Below, piece by piece: positions 8,672 through 18,262 of a DNA stretch of 64,000 nt (position 1 is the first letter of the stretch; every line of letters starts with the position of its first letter). The stretch is taken from the NCBI GenBank assembly GCA_964386535.1, contig CAYLRY010000013.1, positions 1 to 64,000 of the forward strand, given 5' to 3'. This DNA is from CAYLRY01 sp964386535 (lineage in GTDB: Bacteria; Chloroflexota; Dehalococcoidia; Dehalococcoidales; UBA3254). Below the pieces are notes generated by a model. It was not told the DNA's origin. It saw only the letters and a list, made by a program, of their open reading frames with translations, and did no database searches. The position numbers and the translations under genes are program-made.

Positions 8672-9385
8672 ATGAAGTATAAAGCAGTTCTTTTCGACTT
8701 ATTCGGCACTCTGGTGCGCAATTTCTCTTTTAAAGAATACCAGAAAGTGCTGGACAGGATGGCTTCCGTCTTAAGTTTACCTCCTTCCGATTTCAGAAAG
8801 CTCTGGTGGGAAACGGCAACTGAACGAAATACCGGAAGTCTCAACAGTATTCAGGATAGTATCGCTTATATAAGCCAAAAACTGGGCGCCTCTTCTGAGA
8901 AACCGCTGATTGAAAAAGCCATCGGCATCCGTTTGGACTTTATTAAATGGATGTTGACGCCGCGCCCGTATGCAATAGAGGTTCTTACCACCCTGAGATC
9001 ACATCATTTTCAGGTAGGATTAATCAGCGATTGTTCTAACGATATCCCGCTGGTTTGGGATGATTCTCCTCTAGCGAATCTTTTTGATACAGTGGTTTTT
9101 TCCTGTACGGTTGGGTTGAAAAAGCCTGATCCCCGCATATATGAACTGGCTACCAGCCGCCTGAACGTCAGTCCTGGACAGTGTATTTTCATCGGTGACG
9201 GAGGCAGCCGTGAACTCACAGGCGCTTCCCAGTTAGGAATGCAAGCGGTTCTGATCCGGCCATATGGCGATACCGAGCTTCCACAGGCCAATTCTGAAGT
9301 AAAAGACTGGCGAGGTCCGGCTATCTCCTCCCTGAAGGAGGTACTTGATCTGGTACAATTGCCTTCAACAGACAGGAATAACTAA
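8672..9385 (+). CDS. HAD-superfamily hydrolase, copy 1
   Basis: The 237-residue protein has HAD motif I FDLFGTLV, motif II LISDCS, the motif III lysine in KKPDPRIYELA and motif IV FIGDGGSRELTGA. Motif I has F-D-L-F-G, as in the HAD-IA subfamily of phosphatases and dehalogenases. The ATG at 8672 is chosen because an AAAAGG site lies 9 nt upstream; an open frame extends further 5' without support. It is followed 1 nt after its stop by a paralog, suggesting tandem duplication, and then by a carbamoyltransferase-like gene, probably in one operon. Substrate unknown. Confidence 0.85.
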   Translation: MKYKAVLFDLFGTLVRNFSFKEYQKVLDRMASVLSLPPSDFRKLWWETATERNTGSLNSIQDSIAYISQKLGASSEKPLIEKAIGIRLDFIKWMLTPRPYAIEVLTTLRSHHFQVGLISDCSNDIPLVWDDSPLANLFDTVVFSCTVGLKKPDPRIYELATSRLNVSPGQCIFIGDGGSRELTGASQLGMQAVLIRPYGDTELPQANSEVKDWRGPAISSLKEVLDLVQLPSTDRNN

Positions 9386-9386
9386 T

Positions 9387-10082
9387 GTGAAGTATCAGGC
9401 TGTTATTTTTGATCTATTCGGGACATTAATACCCAGCTTTTCAGAGCGTGAATACCGCCAAAAGGTACATCAAATAGCTTCCATGCTGAATGCGCCCCCA
9501 GGGGATTTCTGGGAATTATGGTCAGTCACTTTAAGAGAGAGTATGCTGGGAATCATTCCAGGCCTGGAAGAAAAAATCTTATACATATCCCAAAAGCTGG
9601 GCATTCAGGCAGAGCCCAGTAAGGTAAAAACCGCGGGAATTATGTTCCTTAATTATGAGGCTGAAAATATGTATCCCAGGCCTGAAGCTGTTGAGGTGCT
9701 CTTACAACTAAAAACAGCGGGCTTAAAAACAGGCCTAATTTCTGATTGTTCAGGTGAAGGCCCTGAACTATGGAAACGGACTGCCCTGGCGCCTTTATTT
9801 GATGCAACGATATTTTCCTGCCAGGTTAATATGCATAAACCGGACCCCCGGATATATCAATTAGCCTTACGGGAATTAATGGTTAAAGCCAAGTACTGTT
9901 TATATATCGGCGACGGCGGCAGCCGGGAGCTAACAGGTGCTTCAGACGCCGGCATGCAGGCTATCCAGTTGCGTATTCCCGGAGAGATTAACCCGGATGT
10001 CTTCCGTATCAATAAAGAGGGCTGGCAGGGTGCTACCATCAATTCGCTAAAAGAGGTACTGACCTTATTAGAAGTTTCATAA
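9387..10082 (+). CDS. HAD-superfamily hydrolase, copy 2
   Basis: The 231-residue product is a clear paralog of the preceding gene (FDLFGTLI, LISDCSGEG, HKPDPRIYQLA, YIGDGGSRELTGASDAGMQA, SLKEVLTLLE). The GTG start at 9387 lies 1 nt after the upstream TAA, and a CAGGA site sits inside the upstream gene, so translation is probably coupled. The two copies keep all catalytic residues, so both are likely active phosphatases, perhaps on related substrates. The carbamoyltransferase-like gene begins 14 bp downstream. Confidence 0.85.
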   Translation: MKYQAVIFDLFGTLIPSFSEREYRQKVHQIASMLNAPPGDFWELWSVTLRESMLGIIPGLEEKILYISQKLGIQAEPSKVKTAGIMFLNYEAENMYPRPEAVEVLLQLKTAGLKTGLISDCSGEGPELWKRTALAPLFDATIFSCQVNMHKPDPRIYQLALRELMVKAKYCLYIGDGGSRELTGASDAGMQAIQLRIPGEINPDVFRINKEGWQGATINSLKEVLTLLEVS

Positions 10083-10096
10083 GGAGTAATAATACC

Positions 10097-11056
10097 ATGG
10101 ATCATTTTCTGGATTTGCAACTTTTTCAACCCGAGTATTTATCAACCATTCTGGATAGAGCGCTGGAAATAAAATATAACCCGCAAAAATTCAGCCGGGC
10201 GCTGGCCGGAAAGAAAATGTATATGTTATTCCAGAAAACATCCACTCGTACTGCTCTTTCTTTTGCCTTTGCCATGACCGGGTTAGGTGGTGAATATTTT
10301 TTGCAAAAATGGGATGAAAGTAACTTTACCGTCGGTGAAATCCAGGATGAGACCAGGTATATATCTCGCAGCGTTGACGTAATCATGGCCAGACTGAAAA
10401 GTAACTTGGATATTAACCTTATGGCCCGCTACGCCACAGTACCGGTAATTAACGGTTGCTGTGATAAACACCATCCCTGCCAGGCCATGGCTGACCTGCT
10501 AACCTTGAAAGAGCTTTTCGGACATCTAAGAGTTAAAATGCTTTATATTGGAGTTAGAAACAATGTTTTAAACTCATTGATGGGTTCATTGCCCAGGATG
10601 GGAGGCCAGCTTTATGCTGTTACTCCTATTATCAATGCACCTTCTGATGACCCGGATCTTTACCGCCTGGCATTAAAAACCGGAAATTTCCACGATGTTG
10701 GAAATGGACATCCAACATTAGCTGACTTAAAGGAAATCGTTCAGGACATGGACGTGGTCTACACTGACACGTGGATTGATATGGAGTTTATAAATGATAA
10801 AAAGTTTGAAAATTTAAAAAACGAGCGAATTAAAACTATGCTTCCTTTTCAGATTAATGACAGCTTGATACAATCCAGCCGGGTTAAAGTGATGCATGAT
10901 ATGCCTATACATGCGGGTTATGAAATATCCCGCGAAATGGTTGAAAAGCATTTAAACACCATTTTACAGCAAGCTGAAAACCGGAAATGGGCACAGGCAA
11001 GCATACTGCTAACATTATTAGAAAACCAGGAAATACAGAGGCTTTTCAGGCAGTAA
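10097..11056 (+). CDS. Ornithine/aspartate carbamoyltransferase-family protein, divergent
   Basis: The 319-residue protein keeps the carbamoyl-phosphate site: STRT at 49-52 and HPCQ at 126-129. The start DLQLFQPEYLSTILDRA is typical of ornithine carbamoyltransferases. In the amino-acid site, however, the family HCLP motif is HDMP (267-270), so the cysteine that contacts ornithine is replaced by Asp. The substrate is therefore probably not ornithine, or is bound differently; YgeW-like and other orphan carbamoyltransferases show such changes. A GGAGT site precedes the ATG. It is likely cotranscribed with the two HAD phosphatases, which hints at a small catabolic or repair pathway. Confidence 0.75.
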   Translation: MDHFLDLQLFQPEYLSTILDRALEIKYNPQKFSRALAGKKMYMLFQKTSTRTALSFAFAMTGLGGEYFLQKWDESNFTVGEIQDETRYISRSVDVIMARLKSNLDINLMARYATVPVINGCCDKHHPCQAMADLLTLKELFGHLRVKMLYIGVRNNVLNSLMGSLPRMGGQLYAVTPIINAPSDDPDLYRLALKTGNFHDVGNGHPTLADLKEIVQDMDVVYTDTWIDMEFINDKKFENLKNERIKTMLPFQINDSLIQSSRVKVMHDMPIHAGYEISREMVEKHLNTILQQAENRKWAQASILLTLLENQEIQRLFRQ

Positions 11057-11068
11057 TAAAATATCTGT

Positions 11069-12373
11069 TCAGTTTACCGCGTACAGGTTTCCATCTATAG
11101 AGCTGATATAGAGGGTTCCTTCCACCATAGCCGGCGTGGAGTTAATTTCACCTCCCACCGCAAAATCTTTAATTTTCTCTCCTGTAATTGCATTCAATAT
11201 ATAAAGGCGGCCGTCTCTAGCGGCTGCATAAAGGCGGTTATTGGATATGATGGGTGTAGAATTAATCAAGGCCCCGGTGTCTGTTTCCCATACCTTTTTC
11301 CTGGTCTCAATATCCACGGCTATGATTTTCTTTCCCGAAGCTGCATAAATCCTACCATTGGAGAGAGCAGGGGAAGCGCCTGAGGAGCTTCCCAGTTTGA
11401 CAGACCAGAGATATCCGGAGGCTACTGGCGGCTCTGGTAAGGCTCCGTAAATATACAAAATTTGCCAGTTGGGCCGGATCAACTTTTCTCCCATCCAGTT
11501 GCGGGCATTTCCATCCATAGCTATCAACGTTCCCTCATTATTGACGAAATAAATCGTTGTGCCTTCAGCCACCGGAGAGGTAACTACTGGCTTGGTAGAA
11601 GGCATTTGCAAATGAAGCCTTCCCTTTCGTGCGTCCAGGGCATAAAAATAGCTGTCCCAGGCCCCGAAATAAACCAACCCGTTGATTACTAATGGAGAAG
11701 AAGAGACCACATCACCTGTGGAAACCCTCCATATCTGTTTTCCATTCAAAGCATCCAGGCAATAGAGGGAATAATCATCACAGCCGAAATAAACCCGCCC
11801 ATCTGCTACGGCCGGGCTTGATTTGATTGGATAAGGCGCCTTAAAGCTCCAGATTTTAATCCCGGTGGAGGCATTAAGGGCATAAAGATTACCGTCATTA
11901 GAGCCAAAATAAATGATATTATTAACTATAGCCGGAGAAGATTCTACCCAGGAACCGGTTTGAAATTCCCAGCGCTTTTGGCCGGTAGTTGTATCCACCG
12001 CATACATTTTGCCGTCTCTTGATCCGCAGTACACAACTCCATCGGATACTGCGGGAGATGATTGCATTACATCTCCTGCAGTTAAAAGGATTTTTACATT
12101 GCCCTGTAGATCCACACCAACTGTGTTGATGCCACCGGAATGCATCGGGTCTCGCCCGAACATAGCCCAGTCCCCGGCAGACACTGGTATAGAACTAATG
12201 TCAATATTCGGTTTATAAACAAGGTCTGTATAACTGAATACACCCCAAAATGCCAGCAGTAGCACCACCACAATAACGGCGACCAGCATTATAATTTTCA
12301 TCCTACGCCGGCGTTTTAAAAAGCTTTCCCGAGGTTTACCCCATTGATCATAGAATTCTCTCGTATTCTCCAA
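11069..12373 (-). CDS. Membrane-anchored PQQ-like beta-propeller repeat protein
   Basis: After a basic stretch (KRRRRMK) one membrane segment (MLVAVIVVVLLLAFWGVFSY) anchors an extracytoplasmic domain of about 370 residues. It consists of repeated blades with the pattern 'VYFGSxDxxLYALDAxTGxxxWxF' (YFGSNDGNLYALNASTG, YFGCDDYSLYCLDALNG, YFGAWDSYFYALDARKG), typical of BamB-like PQQ propellers. No catalytic residues are visible, so it is probably a structural or binding protein at the cell surface. Two starts are possible: GTG at 12382 or TTG at 12373. I prefer the TTG because the GGGAGG site is correctly spaced only for it. It is convergent with the carbamoyltransferase gene. Confidence 0.82.
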   Translation of the reverse strand: MENTREFYDQWGKPRESFLKRRRRMKIIMLVAVIVVVLLLAFWGVFSYTDLVYKPNIDISSIPVSAGDWAMFGRDPMHSGGINTVGVDLQGNVKILLTAGDVMQSSPAVSDGVVYCGSRDGKMYAVDTTTGQKRWEFQTGSWVESSPAIVNNIIYFGSNDGNLYALNASTGIKIWSFKAPYPIKSSPAVADGRVYFGCDDYSLYCLDALNGKQIWRVSTGDVVSSSPLVINGLVYFGAWDSYFYALDARKGRLHLQMPSTKPVVTSPVAEGTTIYFVNNEGTLIAMDGNARNWMGEKLIRPNWQILYIYGALPEPPVASGYLWSVKLGSSSGASPALSNGRIYAASGKKIIAVDIETRKKVWETDTGALINSTPIISNNRLYAAARDGRLYILNAITGEKIKDFAVGGEINSTPAMVEGTLYISSIDGNLYAVN

Positions 12374-12611
12374 AACCCACACCTCCCGCGGGAAAATTCA
12401 ATGGTATACACACTAATATTACTATTAATCCTATTCGACTTCAACTAGGCCGATCCAATACGATTATAGTAAAATAGGTTCATTATAAATGCAGATTTTT
12501 ACATTTAAATGATATAATAGCTTTATACGAATAAAGATAGAGGCTTATCTTATTCTCAATAGAAGCTAAAGCTATATATTTTTAATTGTTGATTTTTTCG
12601 AGGTAATCACC

Positions 12612-12932
12612 ATGACATTAGTTGCTTCTCTTAAAGTAAACGGCAATCTTATAGAGCTGACTGGATTTTCCCAGGCTTTTGTTAGCCGTACTGTAGCCGG
12701 AGCCGTATCTTCGCTTAAAGGAGTGCCAGAGATAAAGGTTCTTGATCTTTCTATGAAATTCGGAAAAGTCAAGATAGCTATTAACAACAATCCTCTGACT
12801 CTAAAACCTTTTCCAACCCTTATTTTAGCCCGTACTCTGGCCGGAATGGTTTCTACCCTTAAAGGTGTAGAAGGAGAAGTCAACAGCCTGGAAATAAAAA
12901 TGTTTGCTCAAAGCCAGGACAGTTCCACATAA
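12612..12932 (+). CDS. Conserved-looking small protein of unknown function
   Basis: This 106-residue protein has a GAGGTAATCACC ribosome site before ATG. It has an internal two-fold repeat: VSRTVAGAVSSLKGVPEIKVLDLSMK (about 26-50) resembles LARTLAGMVSTLKGVEGEVNSLEIKM (about 73-99), each followed or preceded by beta-like strands. It has no signal peptide, membrane segment or cysteine. I do not recognise the family. The antisense frame at 12572-12883 is a shadow. It stands alone before a convergent flavoprotein gene. Confidence 0.65.
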   Translation: MTLVASLKVNGNLIELTGFSQAFVSRTVAGAVSSLKGVPEIKVLDLSMKFGKVKIAINNNPLTLKPFPTLILARTLAGMVSTLKGVEGEVNSLEIKMFAQSQDSST

Positions 12933-13000
12933 AGTGATAGCTAACCGCCAGACCACCGTCCAGCACAGCCATTTAGGCTGATTACTCCCATTTTAAATTA

Positions 13001-13034
13001 AAAGCCCTAAAATAAAATTCTATCTGAGGGCTTT
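13001..13034. terminator. Hairpin between convergent genes
   Basis: An 8-bp stem AAAGCCCT/AGGGCTTT with an 18-nt AT-rich loop separates the small + strand gene (ending 12932) from the - strand flavoprotein gene (ending 13060). T-tracts are short on both sides, so it is a moderate candidate for a shared terminator. Confidence 0.5.
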
Positions 13035-13059
13035 ACTATCTCATTTGGATGATTCCCTG

Positions 13060-15273
13060 CTATACGCTGGTTGCAGTTTCCTGTAAAGGGTTTTTAACAG
13101 ACTGTGGAGGACAAGGCACAGAGGCAATCTGACGCCGGTAAGCGCAGTTGAAGCAACGTTTAGCTTCGTTAATAGCTTCCCTTTCTTCGTAGCCCAGCTC
13201 CACTTCAGCAAAATCATGACAACGTTTTTCAACCGGCAGGGCAGGCATCACAGGCTGTTTTTTATCCTGAAACTGGGTGTCTTTTCCCACGTAAGCGGTA
13301 ATCAGTCTTTTCTGAGACAAAACTTCGCTGATATCCCCGCTGCCGCCCAGATATTTATCCATGGCCCGGGCGGCCTGACGGCCCTGTGCAATAGCTTCAA
13401 TCACCGAAGCTGGTCCCAATACTACATCTCCTCCGGCATAAACACCGGGTTTATTTGTAGCCAGCGTTTGCTCATCCACTTCGATAGTACCGCCTTTGCC
13501 GACTTTCACTCCCAGTTGGGCAGGAATATCCGGCACCTGGCCTATGGCTTCAATAACCGAGTCAAATTCCATGGAAAAATCGGCGCCTTTTATAACCACC
13601 GGACGACGGCGGCCACTGGCATCAGGTTCACCCAGCTCCATACGGTTGCAGGTTACCTTTAAACAGCCGCCTTCCCGGCTGATTTTCACCGGGTTAGCCA
13701 GAAATACTGTCTTAATATTTTCTTCCAGAGCAGCTTCCACCTCTTCAGCACTGGCCGGCATTTCCGCTCTGGTACGGCGGTAAACCAGGGTAACATCTCT
13801 GGCTCCAAGACGTAGAGCCACCCTGGCGCTATCAATAGCCACATTGCCTCCGCCGACTACCAGCACTTTATTTCCAAGATTTACCTTTTGTCCCAAGCTG
13901 ACGTTACGGAGGAAAGTAGCCCCGTCCATTACTCCCGGCAGGTCTTCTCCTTCTATGCGCATATTGGTACCGCGGTGAGCCCCCAGGCCGATAAACACAG
14001 CATTAAAACCCTGGGCTAAAAGCACGTCAACAGACTCAATCCGGGTATTGAGCTGGATCTCCACACCCGCGCTTTTGATAATATCGATTTCTGTATCCAG
14101 AACGGCATCCGGCAGACGGTAGCGCGGAATACCTACCCTCATCATACCGCCCGCTTTAGAAAGGGCTTCAAAAACGGTAACGGCGTGTCCGGCTTTGGCC
14201 AGATAATATGCGGCTGTCAACCCTGAGGGGCCAGAGCCGATTATAGCCACTTTTTTCCCCGTTGCCTTTAAATGCTTCGAATACTGTCTCCATTGATCAC
14301 CCCCATGGTCAGAGGCATAACGCTTCAAAAATTTGATAGCCACGGACTGGTTTATCTGTGTACGCCGGCAACCTGTTTCACAGGGATGAATGCAAACTCT
14401 TCCCAATACACCGGGAAAAGGTACTTTCTCCCTGATCACACCCAGGGCATCGGCATACTCACCTTCACTGATCAAACTTACGTAAAGCGGCACATCCACC
14501 CCAGCCGGGCAGGCATAGCTACAAGCGCTGATAATGGATTCACGCTCGACTCCAGATTCCCATTTAACGGCACGGTCCATGAGTGCTCCGGTAGGGCAGA
14601 CATCTACACAGGCGCAGCATAGCCGGCAACCTGAAGTGCTTAACGATTTATCATCTGAAGGGGACGGAATTTTGCCGGTTTTCGTCTCAATCATTTTGAT
14701 AGCTTCAATACCCCGTACATCACGGCACATCCGCACACAACGGCCGCAGCTAATGCACAGGTTATAATCTCTATCAAAAAACGGATTGTCTTCATAAACC
14801 GGCAGGTCACGCCAGCTATATGCGAACTCATCCGTACCCAGCCCGATATATTCCGCCACCCTCTGCAACTCACAGTTCTTGTTATTAGGGCAAAGGACGC
14901 AACGCTGGGTTACGGCTACATTGCGTAGACAAATGTCTGAGGGTTTGCATCGCTCCCTGCGCCAGCATATTAGACAGCCGCAGGGATGATGGGCTAAAAT
15001 GCGTTTTAAAACTTCCCGCTGCCGGCTTTCCAACCCTGGGGTTCTAGTATGGACAATCATACCTTCGCTCACCGGAGTATTACAGGCAAGCAGGTAGTCT
15101 GCCTGTCCCTCCACCTCTACCATACACAGTCCACAGGACCCATCCGAAGGCAGGCTGGGGTGATAACACAGGGTCGGTATATAGATTCCCGCATTCTGGG
15201 CAGCCTCCAGGATGGTCGCCCCATATTTTACCCATACCGTTACGCCGTTAATGGTAAGTTTTAACTCATCCAT
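13060..15273 (-). CDS. NuoG/GltD-like iron-sulfur flavoprotein (NAD(P)H-dependent)
   Basis: The 737-residue protein has, in order: a 2Fe-2S ferredoxin domain (Cys36, 47, 50, 64); a NuoG-type His-Cys cluster segment (HHPCGCLICWRRERC, about 94-108); two 4Fe-4S motifs (CISCGRCVRMC and CRLCCACVDVCP, about 173-228); and a GltD-type module with FAD site AIIGSGPSGLTAAYYLA and NAD(P) site VVGGGNVAIDSA. It probably moves electrons between NAD(P)H and a partner such as a formate dehydrogenase or ferredoxin. Related Clostridia proteins sit with formate dehydrogenase or hydrogenase genes, but no such partner is next to it here. An AAGGAGA site precedes the ATG. Confidence 0.88.
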   Translation of the reverse strand: MDELKLTINGVTVWVKYGATILEAAQNAGIYIPTLCYHPSLPSDGSCGLCMVEVEGQADYLLACNTPVSEGMIVHTRTPGLESRQREVLKRILAHHPCGCLICWRRERCKPSDICLRNVAVTQRCVLCPNNKNCELQRVAEYIGLGTDEFAYSWRDLPVYEDNPFFDRDYNLCISCGRCVRMCRDVRGIEAIKMIETKTGKIPSPSDDKSLSTSGCRLCCACVDVCPTGALMDRAVKWESGVERESIISACSYACPAGVDVPLYVSLISEGEYADALGVIREKVPFPGVLGRVCIHPCETGCRRTQINQSVAIKFLKRYASDHGGDQWRQYSKHLKATGKKVAIIGSGPSGLTAAYYLAKAGHAVTVFEALSKAGGMMRVGIPRYRLPDAVLDTEIDIIKSAGVEIQLNTRIESVDVLLAQGFNAVFIGLGAHRGTNMRIEGEDLPGVMDGATFLRNVSLGQKVNLGNKVLVVGGGNVAIDSARVALRLGARDVTLVYRRTRAEMPASAEEVEAALEENIKTVFLANPVKISREGGCLKVTCNRMELGEPDASGRRRPVVIKGADFSMEFDSVIEAIGQVPDIPAQLGVKVGKGGTIEVDEQTLATNKPGVYAGGDVVLGPASVIEAIAQGRQAARAMDKYLGGSGDISEVLSQKRLITAYVGKDTQFQDKKQPVMPALPVEKRCHDFAEVELGYEEREAINEAKRCFNCAYRRQIASVPCPPQSVKNPLQETATSV

Positions 15274-15461
15274 GATAGCCCTTTCTCCTTGAAAATAGCC
15301 GGAAAATTATCTCAGTGGATTCGATATAAATTTAGCATTAAACGTGGTTGGGGGCAAGTTAAAAAGCTATAGGATGATCTTACATAACTTGCATAAGTCT
15401 AATTGGGGAAAATAATACAATCGGGTCTTCAAAAGATAAAAATTCAAATGATAAATTGAAA

Positions 15462-16115
15462 TCACAGGATAGAAGCTCCCTGTATTTGACGGCGGATCGC
15501 CTGTATTTTGGCTCCGATATTCTCGGCGCCTGTAATTTCAGTTACCAGACAAACGCACCTGGCTCCGTGACGGACTACCTCAGCCACGTTGTTTTCTTTA
15601 ATGCCACCGATAGCCACAAAAGGAATCCTGTAGTTTGCCACCACATGATCAAGATACCCCAGGCCCACGGGAGGCTGTACATCCTTCTTGGTGAAGGTCT
15701 GAAACAGAGGACCTACCCCGATATAGTCAACCACACCTTCCATCACTGCTCTTTTAGCCTGCTCAGGTGAGTGAGTTGACAGACCTATCAGCATGCCGTC
15801 ACCAACTATTTCACGTACTTTTTCTGGTGGCAAGTCATCCTGACCCACGTGAACGCCGTCCGATTCCACGGCCAGGGCCAGATCCACATCATCGTTAACT
15901 ATAAAACAGGCGGCATAGCGGGCAGTCAGGTCCCGGATAATCAGGCATTCACGGTACTTTTTAAGCATGGATGAATCCTTTTCGCGGTACTGGATAATCT
16001 TGATATCTGCCTCCAGCATCTGACGGACTACTTCAGGGTTAGATCGCCCCAGTGAAAACTGACCGGCAGTAATTGCGTAAAGGTCTGTATCCGGAAAAGA
16101 TCGCAAATTTGGCAT
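15462..16115 (-). CDS. thiE: Thiamine-phosphate synthase
   Basis: The 217-residue (beta/alpha)8 enzyme couples HMP-PP and the thiazole phosphate to thiamin phosphate. ThiE signatures are YREKD (RxK pyrophosphate site), the VNDDVDLALAVESDGVHVGQDDLP segment, IGLSTHS and YIGVGPLFQTFTKKD, ending with PFVAIGGIKENN. It lies 240 bp downstream of thiH on the same strand; the gap carries an ATT-rich tract and no clear terminator, so it may be read from the thiS promoter or have its own. Confidence 0.95.
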   Translation of the reverse strand: MPNLRSFPDTDLYAITAGQFSLGRSNPEVVRQMLEADIKIIQYREKDSSMLKKYRECLIIRDLTARYAACFIVNDDVDLALAVESDGVHVGQDDLPPEKVREIVGDGMLIGLSTHSPEQAKRAVMEGVVDYIGVGPLFQTFTKKDVQPPVGLGYLDHVVANYRIPFVAIGGIKENNVAEVVRHGARCVCLVTEITGAENIGAKIQAIRRQIQGASIL

Positions 16116-16355
16116 TTAGCTTTTTTTCTCCTGTTGTTTTCAACTTTTGTCATATAATTAGACCGGCTGATCCAGGTATTTAGCCACCTTTCCCCATCAT
16201 AATGACGGATCATGGCCGACATGAACTTGCTGTTTAAGCAACGTACATCAGATTGTGTTTTAGTGGCGCCCGGCGGCCAAATATAAAATGATAATTTATC
16301 TTGATTATTATTATTATTATGCTTATTTTATTAATAAATCATTATTATTTAGCCG

Positions 16356-17474
16356 CTACATTGTTTTCATTCTCAGATCATGCCAGTCCTTGAAAACCGG
16401 CTTGTAACCCAGACCAGCAATGACCTTTTTCATTTCCTCAACCGATCTCCTATCTGATATTTCGAATTGTCCGATGCCATTAGTAGAATCGGTATGCCCG
16501 CCTACTGCGGTGGAAGACCCGGCTGACATTTTAGTAACCCCCAGTCTGACTAGATTATCCCTAAAAGCAGCATTTTCGCGTGTCGAAAGGGTAATCCCAG
16601 CCCTTGGCAAGAATAGACGCATTGCCAGAATGCTTTGTACCAGGTCACGGTCAGATAAAGGAGATTCAGGCTGATAGTCTCCGAACTGGGGTCTCATACG
16701 GGGAAAAGAAACGCTGATTTCCGCTTCTGGGAACTTTTTTTGTAAATAAGACGCATGAAGCCCGGTCATAAATACTTCGCTGCGCCAGTTATACAACCCC
16801 AGAAGAGCTCCAATGTTAAGAGTACGCATACCCGCCTGGCCGCCGCGCTCGGGAGTCTCCAGGCGGAACCTGTAATCCCTTTTAGGGCCCTGCGGATGCA
16901 GGCGCAGATAGACTTCCTCATTATATAATTCCTGGTAAATGGTTAGACCATCCACTCCGGCAATTATCAACTCCTTATATTCTTCAATGGACAGGGGATA
17001 AACCTCAATGGTAATAGATGAAAAATATTTTCTTAAAACAAGCACACAATCGCGGATGTATGAGACCGGTGAATGCCGCCTGGATTCGCCGGTCAGGATC
17101 AATACATGCTGTAGTCCGGTTTTAGCTATGACCTGGGCCTCCTTTTCCACTTCCTCCAGGGTCAGTTTTCTTCTGGGAATAATATTAGATGTGTTAAAAC
17201 CGCAATATACGCAGTGATTGACGCAGTAGTTAGCTAGGTAGAGCGGTGTATACAGACCGATGTTGTAGCCAAAATGACGTATGGTCACTTTACGGGCAGC
17301 CTGAGCCATTTCCTCCAACAAAGGCGCTGCCGCGGGTGACAATAAAATGAGGAAATCAGACTTCCGGAGATCCTCTGTTCCCAGAGTCTTCAGGACCTGT
17401 GATTGAGTAACTTCGTTAAATACTCTGGACCAGTCAGTATTATGCAATCCGGCAATCTCATCATAAAAAGTCAT
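16356..17474 (-). CDS. thiH: 2-iminoacetate synthase (thiamin thiazole biosynthesis)
   Basis: The 372-residue radical SAM enzyme cleaves tyrosine to dehydroglycine and p-cresol. The cluster motif is CVNHCVYCGF (CxxxCxxC, near residue 83-90), in the typical ThiH context YLANYCVNHCVYCGF. HVLILTGESR, GVDGLTIYQELYN and the C-terminal MSAGSSTAVGG segment are also ThiH-like. It lies 12 bp after thiG. ThiH is the anaerobic alternative to glycine oxidase ThiO, in keeping with an anaerobe. Confidence 0.96.
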   Translation of the reverse strand: MTFYDEIAGLHNTDWSRVFNEVTQSQVLKTLGTEDLRKSDFLILLSPAAAPLLEEMAQAARKVTIRHFGYNIGLYTPLYLANYCVNHCVYCGFNTSNIIPRRKLTLEEVEKEAQVIAKTGLQHVLILTGESRRHSPVSYIRDCVLVLRKYFSSITIEVYPLSIEEYKELIIAGVDGLTIYQELYNEEVYLRLHPQGPKRDYRFRLETPERGGQAGMRTLNIGALLGLYNWRSEVFMTGLHASYLQKKFPEAEISVSFPRMRPQFGDYQPESPLSDRDLVQSILAMRLFLPRAGITLSTRENAAFRDNLVRLGVTKMSAGSSTAVGGHTDSTNGIGQFEISDRRSVEEMKKVIAGLGYKPVFKDWHDLRMKTM

Positions 17475-17486
17475 ATTATCACCTGC

Positions 17487-18260
17487 TTAATTTTGCCTGA
17501 GAAATCCGGTCAGCGGAGAGGAAGCCTCAGCCGACTCACGTACAGAACCTGGACCTGCCAGATAAGCTTTACGACCGGCTTCCACAGCCTGTCCGAAAGC
17601 TTCTGCGATCAGTACCGGATCATTTGCTGTGGCGATAGCTGTGTTGACCAGAACGGCAGCCGACCCCATTTCCATAGCTTCTGCTGCTTCGGAAGGCCTT
17701 CCAATACCAGCATCCACTATCACGGGTAGATCAATTTCAGAAATCAGTATCCGGATTAGCTCTCTAGTTTTAAGCCCGCGGTTGGTTCCAATAGGTGCCC
17801 CCAGAGGCATAATCGCAGCCGCTCCTGCCTCAGCCATTCGACGGGCTGCCATCAAATCTGGACTCATGTATGGTAAAACTACAAACCCCTCCCCGGCCAG
17901 TGTCTCTACAGCCTTAACCGTTTCGAAATTATCCGGTAGAAGATATTTCTGGTCCGTAATAATTTCAATCTTCACCCAGTCACCACAGCCTGCTTCCCGG
18001 GCTATACGGGCAATGCGGATGGCCTCGGCAGCGTTACGGGCGCCAGAGGTATTGGGCATTAATATGGTGTTTTCCGGCAAATACTCAAGCATATTTTCTT
18101 CAGCCTGGCCAAAATCCACACGCCGTAAAGCCACAGTCACCACCTGCGCTCCGGATGCTTTAATAACCCTGGGGATCAGATTATAGTCGGAAAATTTACC
18201 TGTGCCTATAAACAAGCGGCTGTCTACCTGCCGTCCGGCAATCATCAATTTATCGTCCAT
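17487..18260 (-). CDS. thiG: Thiazole synthase
   Basis: The 257-residue (beta/alpha)8 enzyme forms the thiazole phosphate from DXP, dehydroglycine and ThiS-thiocarboxylate. The start is the ATG at 18258-18260 (MDDKLMIAG), just after the thiS stop; an upstream in-frame extension overlaps thiS and is rejected. Motifs are SRLFIGTGKF, the active-site lysine region WVKIEIITD, NTSGARNAAEA and PVIVDAGIGRPSEAAEAME. The C-terminus SSPLTGFL is typical. Confidence 0.96.
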   Translation of the reverse strand: MDDKLMIAGRQVDSRLFIGTGKFSDYNLIPRVIKASGAQVVTVALRRVDFGQAEENMLEYLPENTILMPNTSGARNAAEAIRIARIAREAGCGDWVKIEIITDQKYLLPDNFETVKAVETLAGEGFVVLPYMSPDLMAARRMAEAGAAAIMPLGAPIGTNRGLKTRELIRILISEIDLPVIVDAGIGRPSEAAEAMEMGSAAVLVNTAIATANDPVLIAEAFGQAVEAGRKAYLAGPGSVRESAEASSPLTGFLRQN

Positions 18261-18262
18261 AT

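Noticed and set aside
12572..12883. 103-codon frame on the - strand
   Set aside because: It is antisense to the better supported small protein with a GAGGTAATC ribosome site.
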